Source: MGIIb-O2 sp964003245 (GTDB taxonomy: Archaea > Thermoplasmatota > Poseidoniia > Poseidoniales > Thalassarchaeaceae). From it: a DNA stretch of 29,633 nt. The notes below the pieces were generated by a model, which was given only the letters and a program-made list of their open reading frames with translations, was not told the DNA's origin and ran no database searches. A program made the position numbers and the translations under genes. Positions 1 to 8,461 of this stretch are shown in pieces. Position 1 is the first letter of the stretch; every line of letters starts with the position of its first letter. The stretch lies in contig CAXFIU010000015.1 in assembly GCA_964003245.1 (NCBI GenBank), positions 1 through 29,633 on the forward strand. Direction: 5' to 3'.

Positions 1-841
1 TTGGATCGTTACCTAAACGACGATCAATCTCAAAATCAGACCAGACACCACGATAGCTAACATACACCTTAGTCTCATCAGTTGATACAAGACCATTATT
101 GTCTACTACCGTCAAACTAATCTCCCAAGCCCCTGCTGTAATTGCATCACCAGTGGATGGAAGTGTTTCCCACTCGATTGTTTCTCCTGTTGCATCAACA
201 TCGTTTTCAGTATTCCCATCATTATCTGAATCATAAGTAGTATCTAAATCCCAATTCCATTCAACAATGTATTCCTCTGCATAGCAATCAGAATCATCAG
301 GATCACAACCAGCCCATGAATCTGAAGCGTCTAAGTCAATTTTCGTAGTAAACTCAACTTCTCTATCGTTTATCTCTTTATCATCTTCACAAACCCATAC
401 TAGAACGAAGCTGCCTGCAGGAGCTGTTTCTCCTTCGCAATCATCATCCTTATCGTCACTTATCTTCGCTTGAGGCTCTCTAGCAGAAGGATCAATAATA
501 TTCAGTGTCTTTTTTGTTGTAGTTTCTAATGAACCATCACTAACAGTCAATCTTACAGTATATTCACCATCTTGAACATAAGAATGGGTGGTAGTTAATC
601 CTGAACCGGTATTGCCATCACCAAAATTCCAAGTATATGTTAGAAAATCTCCATCAGGATCAGAAGATCCTGCTGCATTGAAGGTTATTTCTTCACCAGA
701 CCTTACATTAGAATTTGGATTCATGGAGAAAGTGGATGTCGGGGCATTATTACCACTAAACTGGTCCAAACAACCAGCTAAGGGAGTACTAATCATCAAT
801 AAAACCAACAAAAATGCAAGTCCTCGGAGGCGTGCCATCAT
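1..841 (-). CDS. PKD-domain lipoprotein (3' end cut by window)
   Basis: The reading frame runs from ATG at 841 (a second ATG follows directly at 838) to the left edge without a stop, so the C-terminus is missing. It begins with a short basic stretch (MMARLRG), a hydrophobic helix and a lipobox LAGC near residue 24, so it should be exported and lipid-anchored outside the cell. Residues about 33-110 form a PKD-like beta-sandwich: SSDPDGD, then WNFGDG, then a HSY..GEYTVRLTVSDG ending. The rest is rich in Asp and Glu, with several Cys in Asp-rich surroundings (CDPDDSDC) and a second beta-sandwich-like part. PKD domains usually mediate binding between surface proteins or to polysaccharide; the ligand is unknown. 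It lies 52 bp after PolB on the same strand, which says little about function. Confidence 0.8.
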   Translation of the reverse strand, partial: MMARLRGLAFLLVLLMISTPLAGCLDQFSGNNAPTSTFSMNPNSNVRSGEEITFNAAGSSDPDGDFLTYTWNFGDGNTGSGLTTTHSYVQDGEYTVRLTVSDGSLETTTKKTLNIIDPSAREPQAKISDDKDDDCEGETAPAGSFVLVWVCEDDKEINDREVEFTTKIDLDASDSWAGCDPDDSDCYAEEYIVEWNWDLDTTYDSDNDGNTENDVDATGETIEWETLPSTGDAITAGAWEISLTVVDNNGLVSTDETKVYVSYRGVWSDFEIDRRLGNDP

Positions 842-893
842 AGTACCCGTAGTATCGATATCTCATCAATCCTACGGCTTCACGTAATAGTGA

Positions 894-3545
894 CTAAAAG
901 TCGAATAATGACTTCTGTGTTGAAGGATTCTTAGCATAATCTTTCAATTTAGATTCATCAAAATTCAATGCAGAGGTAATTCTTCCAAGTGATTTTGCCA
1001 GTCTGTTGACATAGTATTGAGGGTCAGGTTTGGGGGGTTCGCCCCCTATTTCATCAACCAACCAAGCCTTAACTTCCATCGGACTTGTCTTAGAATTAGT
1101 GATAATATAGCCCACCTTCATGCCCGGAGTGAATTGTAAACCTCTACTTATTCTCTCTTTTGCCGCTCGCACATATGGTAAACTATCTGGATTTGCGTAA
1201 ATTTTATCGAAAACCCATTTTCCATATTTTTTATTCCAAGTGCCCTTACATGAACGACTGACAATTAAATCAGATGCAGGGATTTTTCCTTGTTGAACTT
1301 CAGTAATTACCGATTTGGCAAGATTGATTGCGCCTTCTTCATCTCCTTCAAGGATTAATTCAAACATTTGAGTCATTGTTGTGCTAAGTACACTGAAAGA
1401 ATCTGTACGTCTAACTTCATAACCTCGTATCAATAACTCTTCACGTGGCCAAATTACTCTACCCACATATCTTTTCTTTGCTCCATGTGAGAAAAAGGCT
1501 GAAAGTGCGGTTTCAAATTCTAACTCTGCTCCTTCTTTAGTAAACTGATTTGCTAACTGCTCACCAAGTTTGATTGTTTCTTCTTTAGCAGATTTCCAAG
1601 CCAATAATTCATTACCAGAATCTGGTTTCTTGGCAGGAGTATTATTTTCCCCCATAGTACAAACAAATATTGAATCAGTATCAGAATATACTACATCATA
1701 TCCATCACTTTCTAGATTAGTAATAATTTCAGTAATATTATACCTAGCCCATTCTGTTATACTAGCACCTAACTTTTCATGTGTGAAGCGATAAAAACTA
1801 GAGGCAAATACTCCATAGAAGGAATTCATAAGAATTTTTACCGCATACTGTAATTGATCATTTAGGAATGCTTCATCTTCATCCCCATTCTCGAGAGCTG
1901 TTGAATATGCTTTCTTATATTTATCACGACTGTTCATTAAATCTTGTAATAATAATGGTACAAGCCCTATTCTGTCATCTTTCGATAAATATCTAGTATT
2001 AGTAATCGGAGAAACAAAATGTGACGAGTCGATTCTTGAATCTCGGATTAATGTCGTTGAACAGATATTATTCGATATCATTATAGAAGGATACATAGAT
2101 TTGAAATCGAGAACAGCTACCCAATTTTTCACTCCTGGTTCTACCTCATGGACATAACCACCTGCTATCTGTTCTCGGCTACCAGAAGTGCGATTTGTTG
2201 TAGGGATTGCGACTCCATTTCTATCTGCTAATCTTACAACAAGAGAATCAATCCATTGACTAGTTGTACCCGCAGATGCAGTTTCTACAGTAGTAGAAGA
2301 TACTGATGCAAGGGCTTCTTTTCTTGGAATCGATTTTAATCTCTCAAGGATATCTAAGGGTAAGATTGTATCTCTCACACAATACTCCATCACTTCTTCT
2401 GGGCGATTTGCCCATTCCATATCCATCTGACTTGCATCAACATCTAATTTCTGTTTATCATCTTGTTCTGGCCATAATAAGTTGGAAACATATCTGAGTG
2501 ATTCTCTCTGTGGACTCAAAGTCTGTCTTGCTTGCCACCAAGCATCTAGAGGAATTCGTCCAGAAATCCTCCAAACCCGATTCTGTTGACGTTTTGGGAA
2601 TACACGACCTGCTTTTTTCACACCTATTTCTTTGTTTGTCAAAGGAACTCTTCCCCATCCAAACATAGATGACTGCTCTGAAAACGAATTGCTATTTTCT
2701 TCGGACCTCTCAAATGTTCTGGGAAGGTCGAAATTATCGATATTATACCCAGTAATGAAATCAGGATCTTCATCCCTAACCAGTCTTGTAAGTCCCTCCA
2801 TGATTTCCTGTTCTGAACCTATAAATTCATGAGTTGTTCTCTCACCGCTTCTATCGATTACAGCAGCAGCACAAAGAATTGTATTGTGCTTAACACTTGT
2901 TTCCAAATCATATGAGAAGGTTACAAAAGGCGTCGGGAATGGTTCTACACGTTTCAAATTCGATACATCACAAGACATTATTAGATCAACAGGATATAAT
3001 CCGGCACCTCCGAGTTCCTTAATCCTCTCAGATGCTGAATCTGCATCTTCAATCCTAGAAATTTCTTCTGGTGCGCGCTCACCTACCCAAAGAACTTCAC
3101 CAGAAAATGATATGTGAGGGCCTAAATCACAATCCATTAGTAATCGATGAACTAAAAAAATATCTGAACTTGTTACATCCCAACCCTGTTTCGATAATTC
3201 ACTTCTTAATTTTGCTCTCATTATATCTTGTTTTACAAAAACTTTCCAATGAGGCCTTTCATTACCTTCATACAACTTATTCCCAAGTGATTGAGGAGTG
3301 CCAACAACTCTCCAATCTTCTGAGACAGATTCTAAAGATAAACTAGGAGAGGTAGAGTTAGAATTTGTTCTAGGATCTGAAATTTCAATATATGGATTAA
3401 AACCATGAACCAATAACAATACTGAATGTCCTGACTTTGTTCTACACCATAATTCAATTACAGTTTGACCAACATTTCCGGGCAGAGCAAGATTATCTCC
3501 CGAAATAATACAGGCTTCTTCACTCCATTCCAATGGGACACCCAA
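894..3545 (-). CDS. polB: Family B DNA polymerase with 3'-5' exonuclease
   Basis: Replicative or repair polymerase of 883 residues with all hallmark motifs. Exo I is DLET (residues 213-216), Exo II YNIDNFD (267-273) and Exo III YCVRD (388-392), so proofreading should be active. Polymerase motif A is DFKSMYPSI (from 480), motif B KILMNSFYG (570-578) and motif C YSDTDS (620-625), carrying the two metal-binding aspartates; a KKRYVG motif follows. The last seven residues, QKSLFDF, are a PCNA-interacting (PIP) box. The start is TTG: an in-frame stop 18 bases upstream leaves no earlier start, and the next Met lies beyond residue 100. The gene is divergent from the aminotransferase at 3669. No intein or break is seen. 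Confidence 0.96.
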   Translation of the reverse strand: MGVPLEWSEEACIISGDNLALPGNVGQTVIELWCRTKSGHSVLLLVHGFNPYIEISDPRTNSNSTSPSLSLESVSEDWRVVGTPQSLGNKLYEGNERPHWKVFVKQDIMRAKLRSELSKQGWDVTSSDIFLVHRLLMDCDLGPHISFSGEVLWVGERAPEEISRIEDADSASERIKELGGAGLYPVDLIMSCDVSNLKRVEPFPTPFVTFSYDLETSVKHNTILCAAAVIDRSGERTTHEFIGSEQEIMEGLTRLVRDEDPDFITGYNIDNFDLPRTFERSEENSNSFSEQSSMFGWGRVPLTNKEIGVKKAGRVFPKRQQNRVWRISGRIPLDAWWQARQTLSPQRESLRYVSNLLWPEQDDKQKLDVDASQMDMEWANRPEEVMEYCVRDTILPLDILERLKSIPRKEALASVSSTTVETASAGTTSQWIDSLVVRLADRNGVAIPTTNRTSGSREQIAGGYVHEVEPGVKNWVAVLDFKSMYPSIMISNNICSTTLIRDSRIDSSHFVSPITNTRYLSKDDRIGLVPLLLQDLMNSRDKYKKAYSTALENGDEDEAFLNDQLQYAVKILMNSFYGVFASSFYRFTHEKLGASITEWARYNITEIITNLESDGYDVVYSDTDSIFVCTMGENNTPAKKPDSGNELLAWKSAKEETIKLGEQLANQFTKEGAELEFETALSAFFSHGAKKRYVGRVIWPREELLIRGYEVRRTDSFSVLSTTMTQMFELILEGDEEGAINLAKSVITEVQQGKIPASDLIVSRSCKGTWNKKYGKWVFDKIYANPDSLPYVRAAKERISRGLQFTPGMKVGYIITNSKTSPMEVKAWLVDEIGGEPPKPDPQYYVNRLAKSLGRITSALNFDESKLKDYAKNPSTQKSLFDF

Positions 3546-3668
3546 GCCTGAGATTGAGTATTAACATACCAACCTTTGTAAGGATAACGTATACTGTTTT
3601 CCAGTTTGTTTAAGCAAAACCGTTGAAAGCCGTCCCCTCTCCCTAGGCATTTAACTGAGGCCGTTAGT

Positions 3669-4694
3669 ATGTTAGATGAGTCCAAACCAAGTATAGATTG
3701 GGATAGTTTGACTTTCAGTTTTACAGAAACCGATAGGATGTTTATTTCCAAATGTGAACAGGGTGGTGAATGGGAAGATGGCATAATGCAAGATTATCAA
3801 GATCTGAAAATCTCACCTGCTGCAGGTGTTATCAATTATGGCCAAGGTTTGTTTGAAGGAATGAAAGCAAGAAGGGCTGAAGATGGTCGAGTTTTACTAT
3901 TCCGTCCTGAATTCAATGCAAGAAGATCTGCTGATGGTTGTAGAAGGCTAGGAATGCCTCCCGTGTCAGAAAAAATGTTCTTAGATGCTGTAAGAAAAGT
4001 AGTAGAAGAAAATATTCGTTGGTTACCTCCAACAGGAAGAGGAGAGTTATACATCAGACCTCTGATTTTTGGTAGTGGAGCAATTTTAGGTGTAGCTCCA
4101 GCTCCTGAATATACATTCTTAATTTATGCAGTACCTGTAGGCCCATACTTCAAGGGCGGTATGAATCCGATTTCTTTGAAAGTCTCAGATGAATATCATA
4201 GAGCGGCTCCAGGTGGATCAGGTGGTGTGAAGGCAATAGGTAATTATGCTCCTGGAATGATGCCATCGAAAAAAGCAAAATCAGATGGATATGCTGAAAT
4301 AATCTATCTTGATGCAGTAAATCATAGATATATTGAGGAAGTTGGAGCGGCTAATTTCTTTTGTGTTAAAGACAAAATAATATACACGCCTGAACTTACT
4401 GGCACTATTTTACCGGGCATTACCAGAATGTCAACTATTGAACTAGCAAGATCACTAGGTTATGAAGTTCAAGAAACAAAAGTTGATGTCTCCTTTGCTA
4501 TGACGGCAGATGAAGCATTTTGTGCAGGTACTGCAGCAGTAATCTCTCCAATTGGTTCAATAGAACATGGTGGAGAAATTGCTAATTACAGTGATGGGGG
4601 TATTGGAGACATAACTCAAGAATTATACACGGCACTTACCGATATAATGAATGGAAGAGTTGAAGATAAATTCGGATGGACACCTGAAATATGA
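3669..4694 (+). CDS. ilvE: Branched-chain amino acid aminotransferase
   Basis: PLP-dependent class IV aminotransferase, 341 residues, catalysing the last step of Leu, Ile and Val synthesis with glutamate as amino donor. The family patterns are clear: the N-terminal INYGQGLFEGMKA segment (55-67), an R-rich substrate region (FRPEFNARRSADG), the PLP lysine at about residue 188 in GGVKAIGNYAPG, EVGAANFF, GTILPGITR and a C-terminal FCAGTAAVISPIG. It resembles long (type II) BCATs rather than the short archaeal ones. ATG at 3669 is preceded by about 120 bp shared with the divergent PolB. Its TGA directly touches the antisense stop codon of SRP19. D-amino acid transaminase or ADC lyase are less likely because the GxGxxK and EVGAANFF patterns are BCAT-like. 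Confidence 0.95.
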   Translation: MLDESKPSIDWDSLTFSFTETDRMFISKCEQGGEWEDGIMQDYQDLKISPAAGVINYGQGLFEGMKARRAEDGRVLLFRPEFNARRSADGCRRLGMPPVSEKMFLDAVRKVVEENIRWLPPTGRGELYIRPLIFGSGAILGVAPAPEYTFLIYAVPVGPYFKGGMNPISLKVSDEYHRAAPGGSGGVKAIGNYAPGMMPSKKAKSDGYAEIIYLDAVNHRYIEEVGAANFFCVKDKIIYTPELTGTILPGITRMSTIELARSLGYEVQETKVDVSFAMTADEAFCAGTAAVISPIGSIEHGGEIANYSDGGIGDITQELYTALTDIMNGRVEDKFGWTPEI

Positions 4695-5135
4695 TTATTT
4701 GCGTCCAAAACGCTTTTTCCTTTGTCCACTATTCTTCCCCTTGAATGATTTTCTTTGTGAACGAACCTGTTTATCTCCTTTCTTTTGCGGTTTCATCTTT
4801 GGATTCTCATCATTTTTTGCTTCAACATACTGGTGACGTAAACGAAGTCCAATACTTTTCATAACACCTTCTTTAGAATCTGCATTAGTTAGTGAAATCG
4901 CTTCTTTAGTTGATAGGATTAGTCTACCTTCTTTCGAATGTGGACGAGAGGGGTGGCTTGCGTCGGCGTCACGTTTCATCTTCGAAAGTCCTATGTCTCT
5001 TGCGGCCCAAACAATTGAGTCGAGACTAGGGCTAGGAATTGATGCTTCTTTAGGAACTCTACGGCCTTCAGAGCGAGATAATTTGGAATCAAAATATCTA
5101 GTCCAAATAGTCATCTTCGACTTGTCCGCTGTCAT
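4695..5135 (-). CDS. srp19: Signal recognition particle 19 kDa protein
   Basis: SRP19 binds SRP 7S RNA and lets SRP54 join, for co-translational targeting to the Sec translocon. The typical archaeal opening is present: MTIWTRYFDS followed by SRSEGRRVPKE, then a basic middle with a GRLIL strand. After about residue 105 comes a long, very basic low-complexity tail (many Lys, Arg, Gly and Gln), longer than in most archaeal SRP19 and probably disordered RNA-binding sequence. Two starts are possible: ATG 5135 (MTADKSK added) or ATG 5114, which begins at MTIW as in homologues; I slightly favour 5114. It follows ribosomal protein S8e with a 49-bp gap and is probably cotranscribed with it. The 7S RNA is not in this window. 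Confidence 0.9.
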   Translation of the reverse strand: MTADKSKMTIWTRYFDSKLSRSEGRRVPKEASIPSPSLDSIVWAARDIGLSKMKRDADASHPSRPHSKEGRLILSTKEAISLTNADSKEGVMKSIGLRLRHQYVEAKNDENPKMKPQKKGDKQVRSQRKSFKGKNSGQRKKRFGRK

Positions 5136-5184
5136 GCTACCGCTCTCTCCGCATTATTCAGCAAACTTGAGGGCTTCGACTGAA

Positions 5185-5577
5185 TCATTCTTCGATAAGA
5201 ACGCCAGAAACTACTCCATCCATGCCTGGTCTACTAGTTACTCTAACTTTGCCAAGCTCTGTTTGAATGATTGCTCCCTTTGTTACTATGTTTCTTCTAA
5301 CAAAGTTAAGATTCGCACTGTTTTCTAAAACATTTGTAATTGTCGAACGAGTGGTTTTACCATCTTTTGAGTGGACGTTTACGGTATGAGCAGAAGTAAC
5401 TCTAACTGTCTGAGAACCTGCATTCTTTCTATACTTCTTAGATGCATCAACATCACCTACGAAAGCATACTGAACTTCGCTAGAAATCTCTGTTCTACGC
5501 TTGCCTCGATAACGATTGGGGCGCTTCAAGCGTCCGCCTGTTGCTTTGCGTCGAGATATCCCATGCCACTTTGCCAT
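5185..5577 (-). CDS. rps8e: Ribosomal protein S8e (eS8)
   Basis: Small-subunit ribosomal protein of the archaeal/eukaryotic S8e family, 130 residues, the usual archaeal length. The diagnostic N-terminus is present (MAKWHGISRRKATGGRL), followed by a basic KRPNRYRGKRRTE segment, the core strand region with RNIVTKGAIIQTELGKVRV and the C-terminal SRPGMDGVVSGVLI. It is the upstream gene of an S8e-SRP19 pair on the minus strand. It starts at ATG 5577 and diverges from the PUA-domain gene across about 150 bp. Confidence 0.97.
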   Translation of the reverse strand: MAKWHGISRRKATGGRLKRPNRYRGKRRTEISSEVQYAFVGDVDASKKYRKNAGSQTVRVTSAHTVNVHSKDGKTTRSTITNVLENSANLNFVRRNIVTKGAIIQTELGKVRVTSRPGMDGVVSGVLIEE

Positions 5578-5689
5578 GCAAGCCGCCGACTTGCCGCCCT
5601 TATTTCAATAGATTGGATTAAACAGTAACAAGAAAATTGCCAAATTCTATCTTAATACAATCTAAAAAACATAATTTGTGTAACTAAAA

Positions 5690-5700
5690 TAAAGTATATT
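5690..5700 (+). promoter_or_regulatory. Candidate TATA box for the PUA-domain gene
   Basis: The sequence taaaataaag tatatt contains an AT-rich BRE-like stretch followed by TATATT, centred about 30 bases before the GTG at 5729. That distance fits an archaeal TBP/TFB promoter giving a leaderless transcript from that codon. It is judged by eye only; the whole intergenic region is AT-rich. Confidence 0.35.
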
Positions 5701-5728
5701 GATAGACATTATCCTCTCACAAGTAATT

Positions 5729-6232
5729 GTGAGTGAGAAGAGGATTCGGCGAAGAACCCCAGTAAGATGGAAACAAATTCGTAAAGAAATGAAAGAACTT
5801 TCTGATGTAATCGGTATCGAGTTAAATTTTCCAAACTTATTTTTGGAAAGAGGGCACTTTCAAGAAAGAGATCTGATTTTAGTGGATAAAGTGCCACTAG
5901 CATTTCAAATTCTGACTGATTCTGGGAAATCATGGTATCCTACGATTAGAGGGGTATTGGCTTGGAATATAGAAAAAAGTTGGGCCGCAGTAGATCACGG
6001 CGCTATCCCTTTCTTGATGAATGGAGCCGATTGTATGGGAGCAGGAATTCACCTAGCTGATCCAAATATAGAAGCTGGTGACTTAATGTGGATTAGAGAC
6101 CAACAACACGGGAAACCTCTCGCAATAGGAATGGCTCTAGTAAGTGGTGATGAAATGATGAAAATGACCAAAGGAAAGGCGATTAAGACAATTCATTGGG
6201 TTGGAGACGAGCTTTGGGAACTAGAAACATGA
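5729..6232 (+). CDS. PUA-domain RNA-binding protein (MCT-1/Tma20-like)
   Basis: About 167 residues from GTG 5729 (MSEKRIRRRT...), or 177 from an in-frame TTG at 5699. The TATA-like element at 5690-5700 fits the GTG start better. A basic N-terminal part (RWKQIRKEMKEL) precedes a pre-PUA segment with a conserved YPTIRGVLAW stretch. The C-terminal PUA fold has the typical AAVDHGAIPFLMNGADCMGAGI, a GDLMWIRD strand and a PLAIGMALVSGDEM hairpin. Archaeal members are small proteins thought to bind tRNA or rRNA, related to eukaryotic MCT-1/DENR and Tma20, which act in translation recycling; the exact target here is unknown. No catalytic domain is attached, so it is not a PUA-containing modification enzyme. 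Confidence 0.85.
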   Translation: MSEKRIRRRTPVRWKQIRKEMKELSDVIGIELNFPNLFLERGHFQERDLILVDKVPLAFQILTDSGKSWYPTIRGVLAWNIEKSWAAVDHGAIPFLMNGADCMGAGIHLADPNIEAGDLMWIRDQQHGKPLAIGMALVSGDEMMKMTKGKAIKTIHWVGDELWELET

Positions 6233-6271
6233 ATCAATAGGATTCATTTGTAAGAATCTCTACGAACTGTT

Positions 6272-6835
6272 ATGCATAAACTGCTGGCATTGGTCATGGT
6301 GGCTATTTTATCATCTAATGTATTTGCTTCGGAGGGGGGAATTAATGAGGAAACAAGTCTGAATGAGACTGATTTCGAGAATATAGAATACAATGAAATT
6401 GTTTATGCAGAACAAGAGTTCACTATTACACTAACTCTCAAGAATGAAACTACGAATATTAGTCATATTAACTGGATTACTCAAGTATGCATTAATTCGG
6501 GTGTTTGCTATCCACCAAAAACAATTCAAATGGATACTTTGGATAATGAAACATGGACTGCTTCGGTAATTGTAGACAAAGATGCAACATACTTGAACTG
6601 GAGAATTGATCAAGTATATCATAATGACACAGTTGTAAGAGTTCCTGAAACAGGATTTGGTTGGAAAATATGGTCAGATTGTTGGTATGATGGGGATGAA
6701 TGGGGAGGGAATGATACCTCTTGTATCAACGAAGAAGAAGGTGATAGCTTACCAGGATTTATTTCTTCTCTAACTCTATCTGCGATAATTATTGCAGGAC
6801 TGATTGTAAGAAGATCTGAGGGAAAATATGAATGA
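6272..6835 (+). CDS. Secreted protein with C-terminal LPGF/TM/Arg anchor
   Basis: Not a family I recognise. It is 187 residues with a signal peptide (MHKLLALVMVAILSSNVFA, cleavage probably after Ala19). The mature domain of about 130 residues is acidic and rich in N-x-T/S sequons. It contains a beta-rich part (EFTITLTLKNET) and four Cys in two nearby pairs (VCINSGVC, then SDCWYDG..DTSC). The tail reads LPGF, then a hydrophobic helix, then VRRSEGKYE. That is the PGF-CTERM-like order (motif, TM, basic end) of archaeal surface proteins processed by archaeosortases. The stop overlaps the start of the next gene by 8 bp, so the two are probably translated from one message. Confidence 0.7.
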   Translation: MHKLLALVMVAILSSNVFASEGGINEETSLNETDFENIEYNEIVYAEQEFTITLTLKNETTNISHINWITQVCINSGVCYPPKTIQMDTLDNETWTASVIVDKDATYLNWRIDQVYHNDTVVRVPETGFGWKIWSDCWYDGDEWGGNDTSCINEEEGDSLPGFISSLTLSAIIIAGLIVRRSEGKYE

Positions 6836-7502
6836 TGAAAACTCTGATTTCATTGATTTAGAATTCTCTCAGATTTCTATGGAAAAGATGTCGGGAAATG
6901 CCTCGAAATTCTTTAAAATGATGAATAAAAGACGTACTACAAGGCATTTTTCGAAAAAACAAGTTCCTCGAGAATTAATAGAAATGGCGATTAAAACCGC
7001 AGGTACAGCGCCATCTGGAGCGCACCTACAACCTTGGACTTTCGTCGCAATTTCAAATGAAGATTTGAAAATCAAAATTCGTAGAGCGGCAGAAGAGGAA
7101 GAAAGAAAGACATACTCTGAAAGAATGCCAGAAGCATGGGCTGAATTATTACGGCCTTTGGGTACAGATCATATCAAGGAACACATTACAGATGCGCCTT
7201 GGATTGTTGTTGTATTTAGACAATCTAAAAGAATGCGTATGAATGGAGAGATGGGTCCAACTTATTATTCTCAAGAATCATGTGGAATTGCTATAGGTTT
7301 ATTCATTGCAGCTATACAAAATATGGGGCTAACTACTTTGACACACACACCATCACCTATGAAATTCCTAAGAGATATCCTAGAAAGGCCTGAACACGAG
7401 CATGCAATGTTACTAATGCCTGTCGGATATCCTGCAGAAGATGCCAAAGTACCTAATCTTACAAGGAAAAATCTTGATGAGATTTCTGAATGGTTCGATT
7501 AA
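6828..7502 (+). CDS. Iodotyrosine deiodinase-like nitroreductase-fold flavoprotein
   Basis: FMN-dependent protein of the nitroreductase superfamily, 224 residues. It opens with RRTTRHFSKKQVP and AGTAPSGAHLQPWTFV, the pattern typical of iodotyrosine deiodinase (IYD) rather than of general nitroreductases. In the active-site lid it has Glu92, Tyr96 and Lys117. Their spacing (E-x3-Y, then Lys 21 residues after Tyr) is the same as Glu157/Tyr161/Lys182 of human IYD, which hold the zwitterion of the halotyrosine. The C-terminal part (HEHAMLLMPVGYPAEDAKVP) also matches IYD. The likely reaction is reductive dehalogenation of halotyrosines, but the natural substrate in a marine archaeon is unproven. 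It is translationally coupled to the upstream secreted protein. Its TAA overlaps the antisense stop of the permease gene. Confidence 0.85.
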   Translation: MNDENSDFIDLEFSQISMEKMSGNASKFFKMMNKRRTTRHFSKKQVPRELIEMAIKTAGTAPSGAHLQPWTFVAISNEDLKIKIRRAAEEEERKTYSERMPEAWAELLRPLGTDHIKEHITDAPWIVVVFRQSKRMRMNGEMGPTYYSQESCGIAIGLFIAAIQNMGLTTLTHTPSPMKFLRDILERPEHEHAMLLMPVGYPAEDAKVPNLTRKNLDEISEWFD

Positions 7503-8461
7503 GAACTTTCACTCTCAGCACTGGAGGGAGTGAAAAATACCAATGCTATTCCCGAACCTATAATCATTAGACCACCAATAATAATTTTCAAAGTTAATAT
7601 CTCATCGAACAAAATAATACCATATATTGTTGCTATTATCACTGTAAGATAGGAAAAAGCACTGACCCAAGCAGCATTTGCCTTGTGATAAGCCATAGTA
7701 ATTCCTACTTGTCCACCCCCTGCACCAATTCCAATACCGATTAAAGCTGCAATCATCTCGAAAGATAGATTAGATAAATCAGGAATTGCTTGAACCATTG
7801 AACCTAGGACTGAAAAAGCAGCGAACCAAAATACTACAGAAGATGGTGACTCTGTTTTCCTTAAATCACGAACAAAGATATAAGCTAAGCCTGCAAATAA
7901 TCCCGAGCCAAGGGCAAGTAATGCATTAGAATCAATACTTTCCAAGTCAGGAGAGACTATCAGAACTATCCCTACAAAAGCTGTCAATAGAAGAATTAAG
8001 ACTGAAGAGGAAACTTTCTCACTAATCAATCGACCAGAAAGTAGTGCTACAAATAAGGGGGCAGTATACTGTAATGTGACCGCCTGACCAATTGGAATTA
8101 ATGATAATGCGGTAAAATAAAGCAGCATAGCAATTAATCCGGTTAGACAACGTAGAAACATCTTTTTTCGATCATTAACTTTGAGGCTGATGCCTTGGAA
8201 ACCGGCAAAAATGGCGACTGCTATAGCAATTACCAGCGAACGAACGAAGATTATCATCCATACATCTGCATTCACAGATGTCCATTTCACTAATGCATTC
8301 ATAGTCCCAAATGAAATACTACCAAATATCATCCAGAGAACAGCTACTCTTGGAGAATCTACTGGTAATTTTGGTGCCGAGACATATGATGTGAGATCAG
8401 GGCCCGCTTTGGCCAATTCTGCTACCGATTCTAATCCTCTTCCAAGGCCCTTAGATGACAT
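7499..8461 (-). CDS. EamA/DMT-family permease with ParB-like N-terminal tag
   Basis: About 320 residues. Ten hydrophobic helices form two EamA repeats (about residues 42-185 and 190-315), the standard drug/metabolite transporter design with both termini in the cytoplasm; the substrate cannot be told. The first 25 residues, MSSKGLGRGLESVAELAK, are not part of DMT proteins. KGLGRGL at residues 4-10 is the sequence that opens bacterial ParB (for example MAKGLGKGINAL in Spo0J), where it contacts ParA. I choose ATG 8461 because it overlaps the parA stop as TAATG and gives a ParB-like spacing; an upstream ATG at 8476 would add five residues. No ParB CTP-binding or helix-turn-helix domain is present. 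The gene takes the usual place of parB after parA. Confidence 0.9.
   Translation of the reverse strand: MSSKGLGRGLESVAELAKAGPDLTSYVSAPKLPVDSPRVAVLWMIFGSISFGTMNALVKWTSVNADVWMIIFVRSLVIAIAVAIFAGFQGISLKVNDRKKMFLRCLTGLIAMLLYFTALSLIPIGQAVTLQYTAPLFVALLSGRLISEKVSSSVLILLLTAFVGIVLIVSPDLESIDSNALLALGSGLFAGLAYIFVRDLRKTESPSSVVFWFAAFSVLGSMVQAIPDLSNLSFEMIAALIGIGIGAGGGQVGITMAYHKANAAWVSAFSYLTVIIATIYGIILFDEILTLKIIIGGLMIIGSGIALVFFTPSSAESESS

Noticed and set aside
588..887. Plus-strand frame of 99 codons
   Set aside because: It is antisense to the PKD lipoprotein, whose signal peptide, lipobox and PKD motifs make the minus strand coding.
3458..3784. Minus-strand frame across the PolB-ilvE gap
   Set aside because: Overlaps the starts of two well-supported divergent genes and has no recognisable features.
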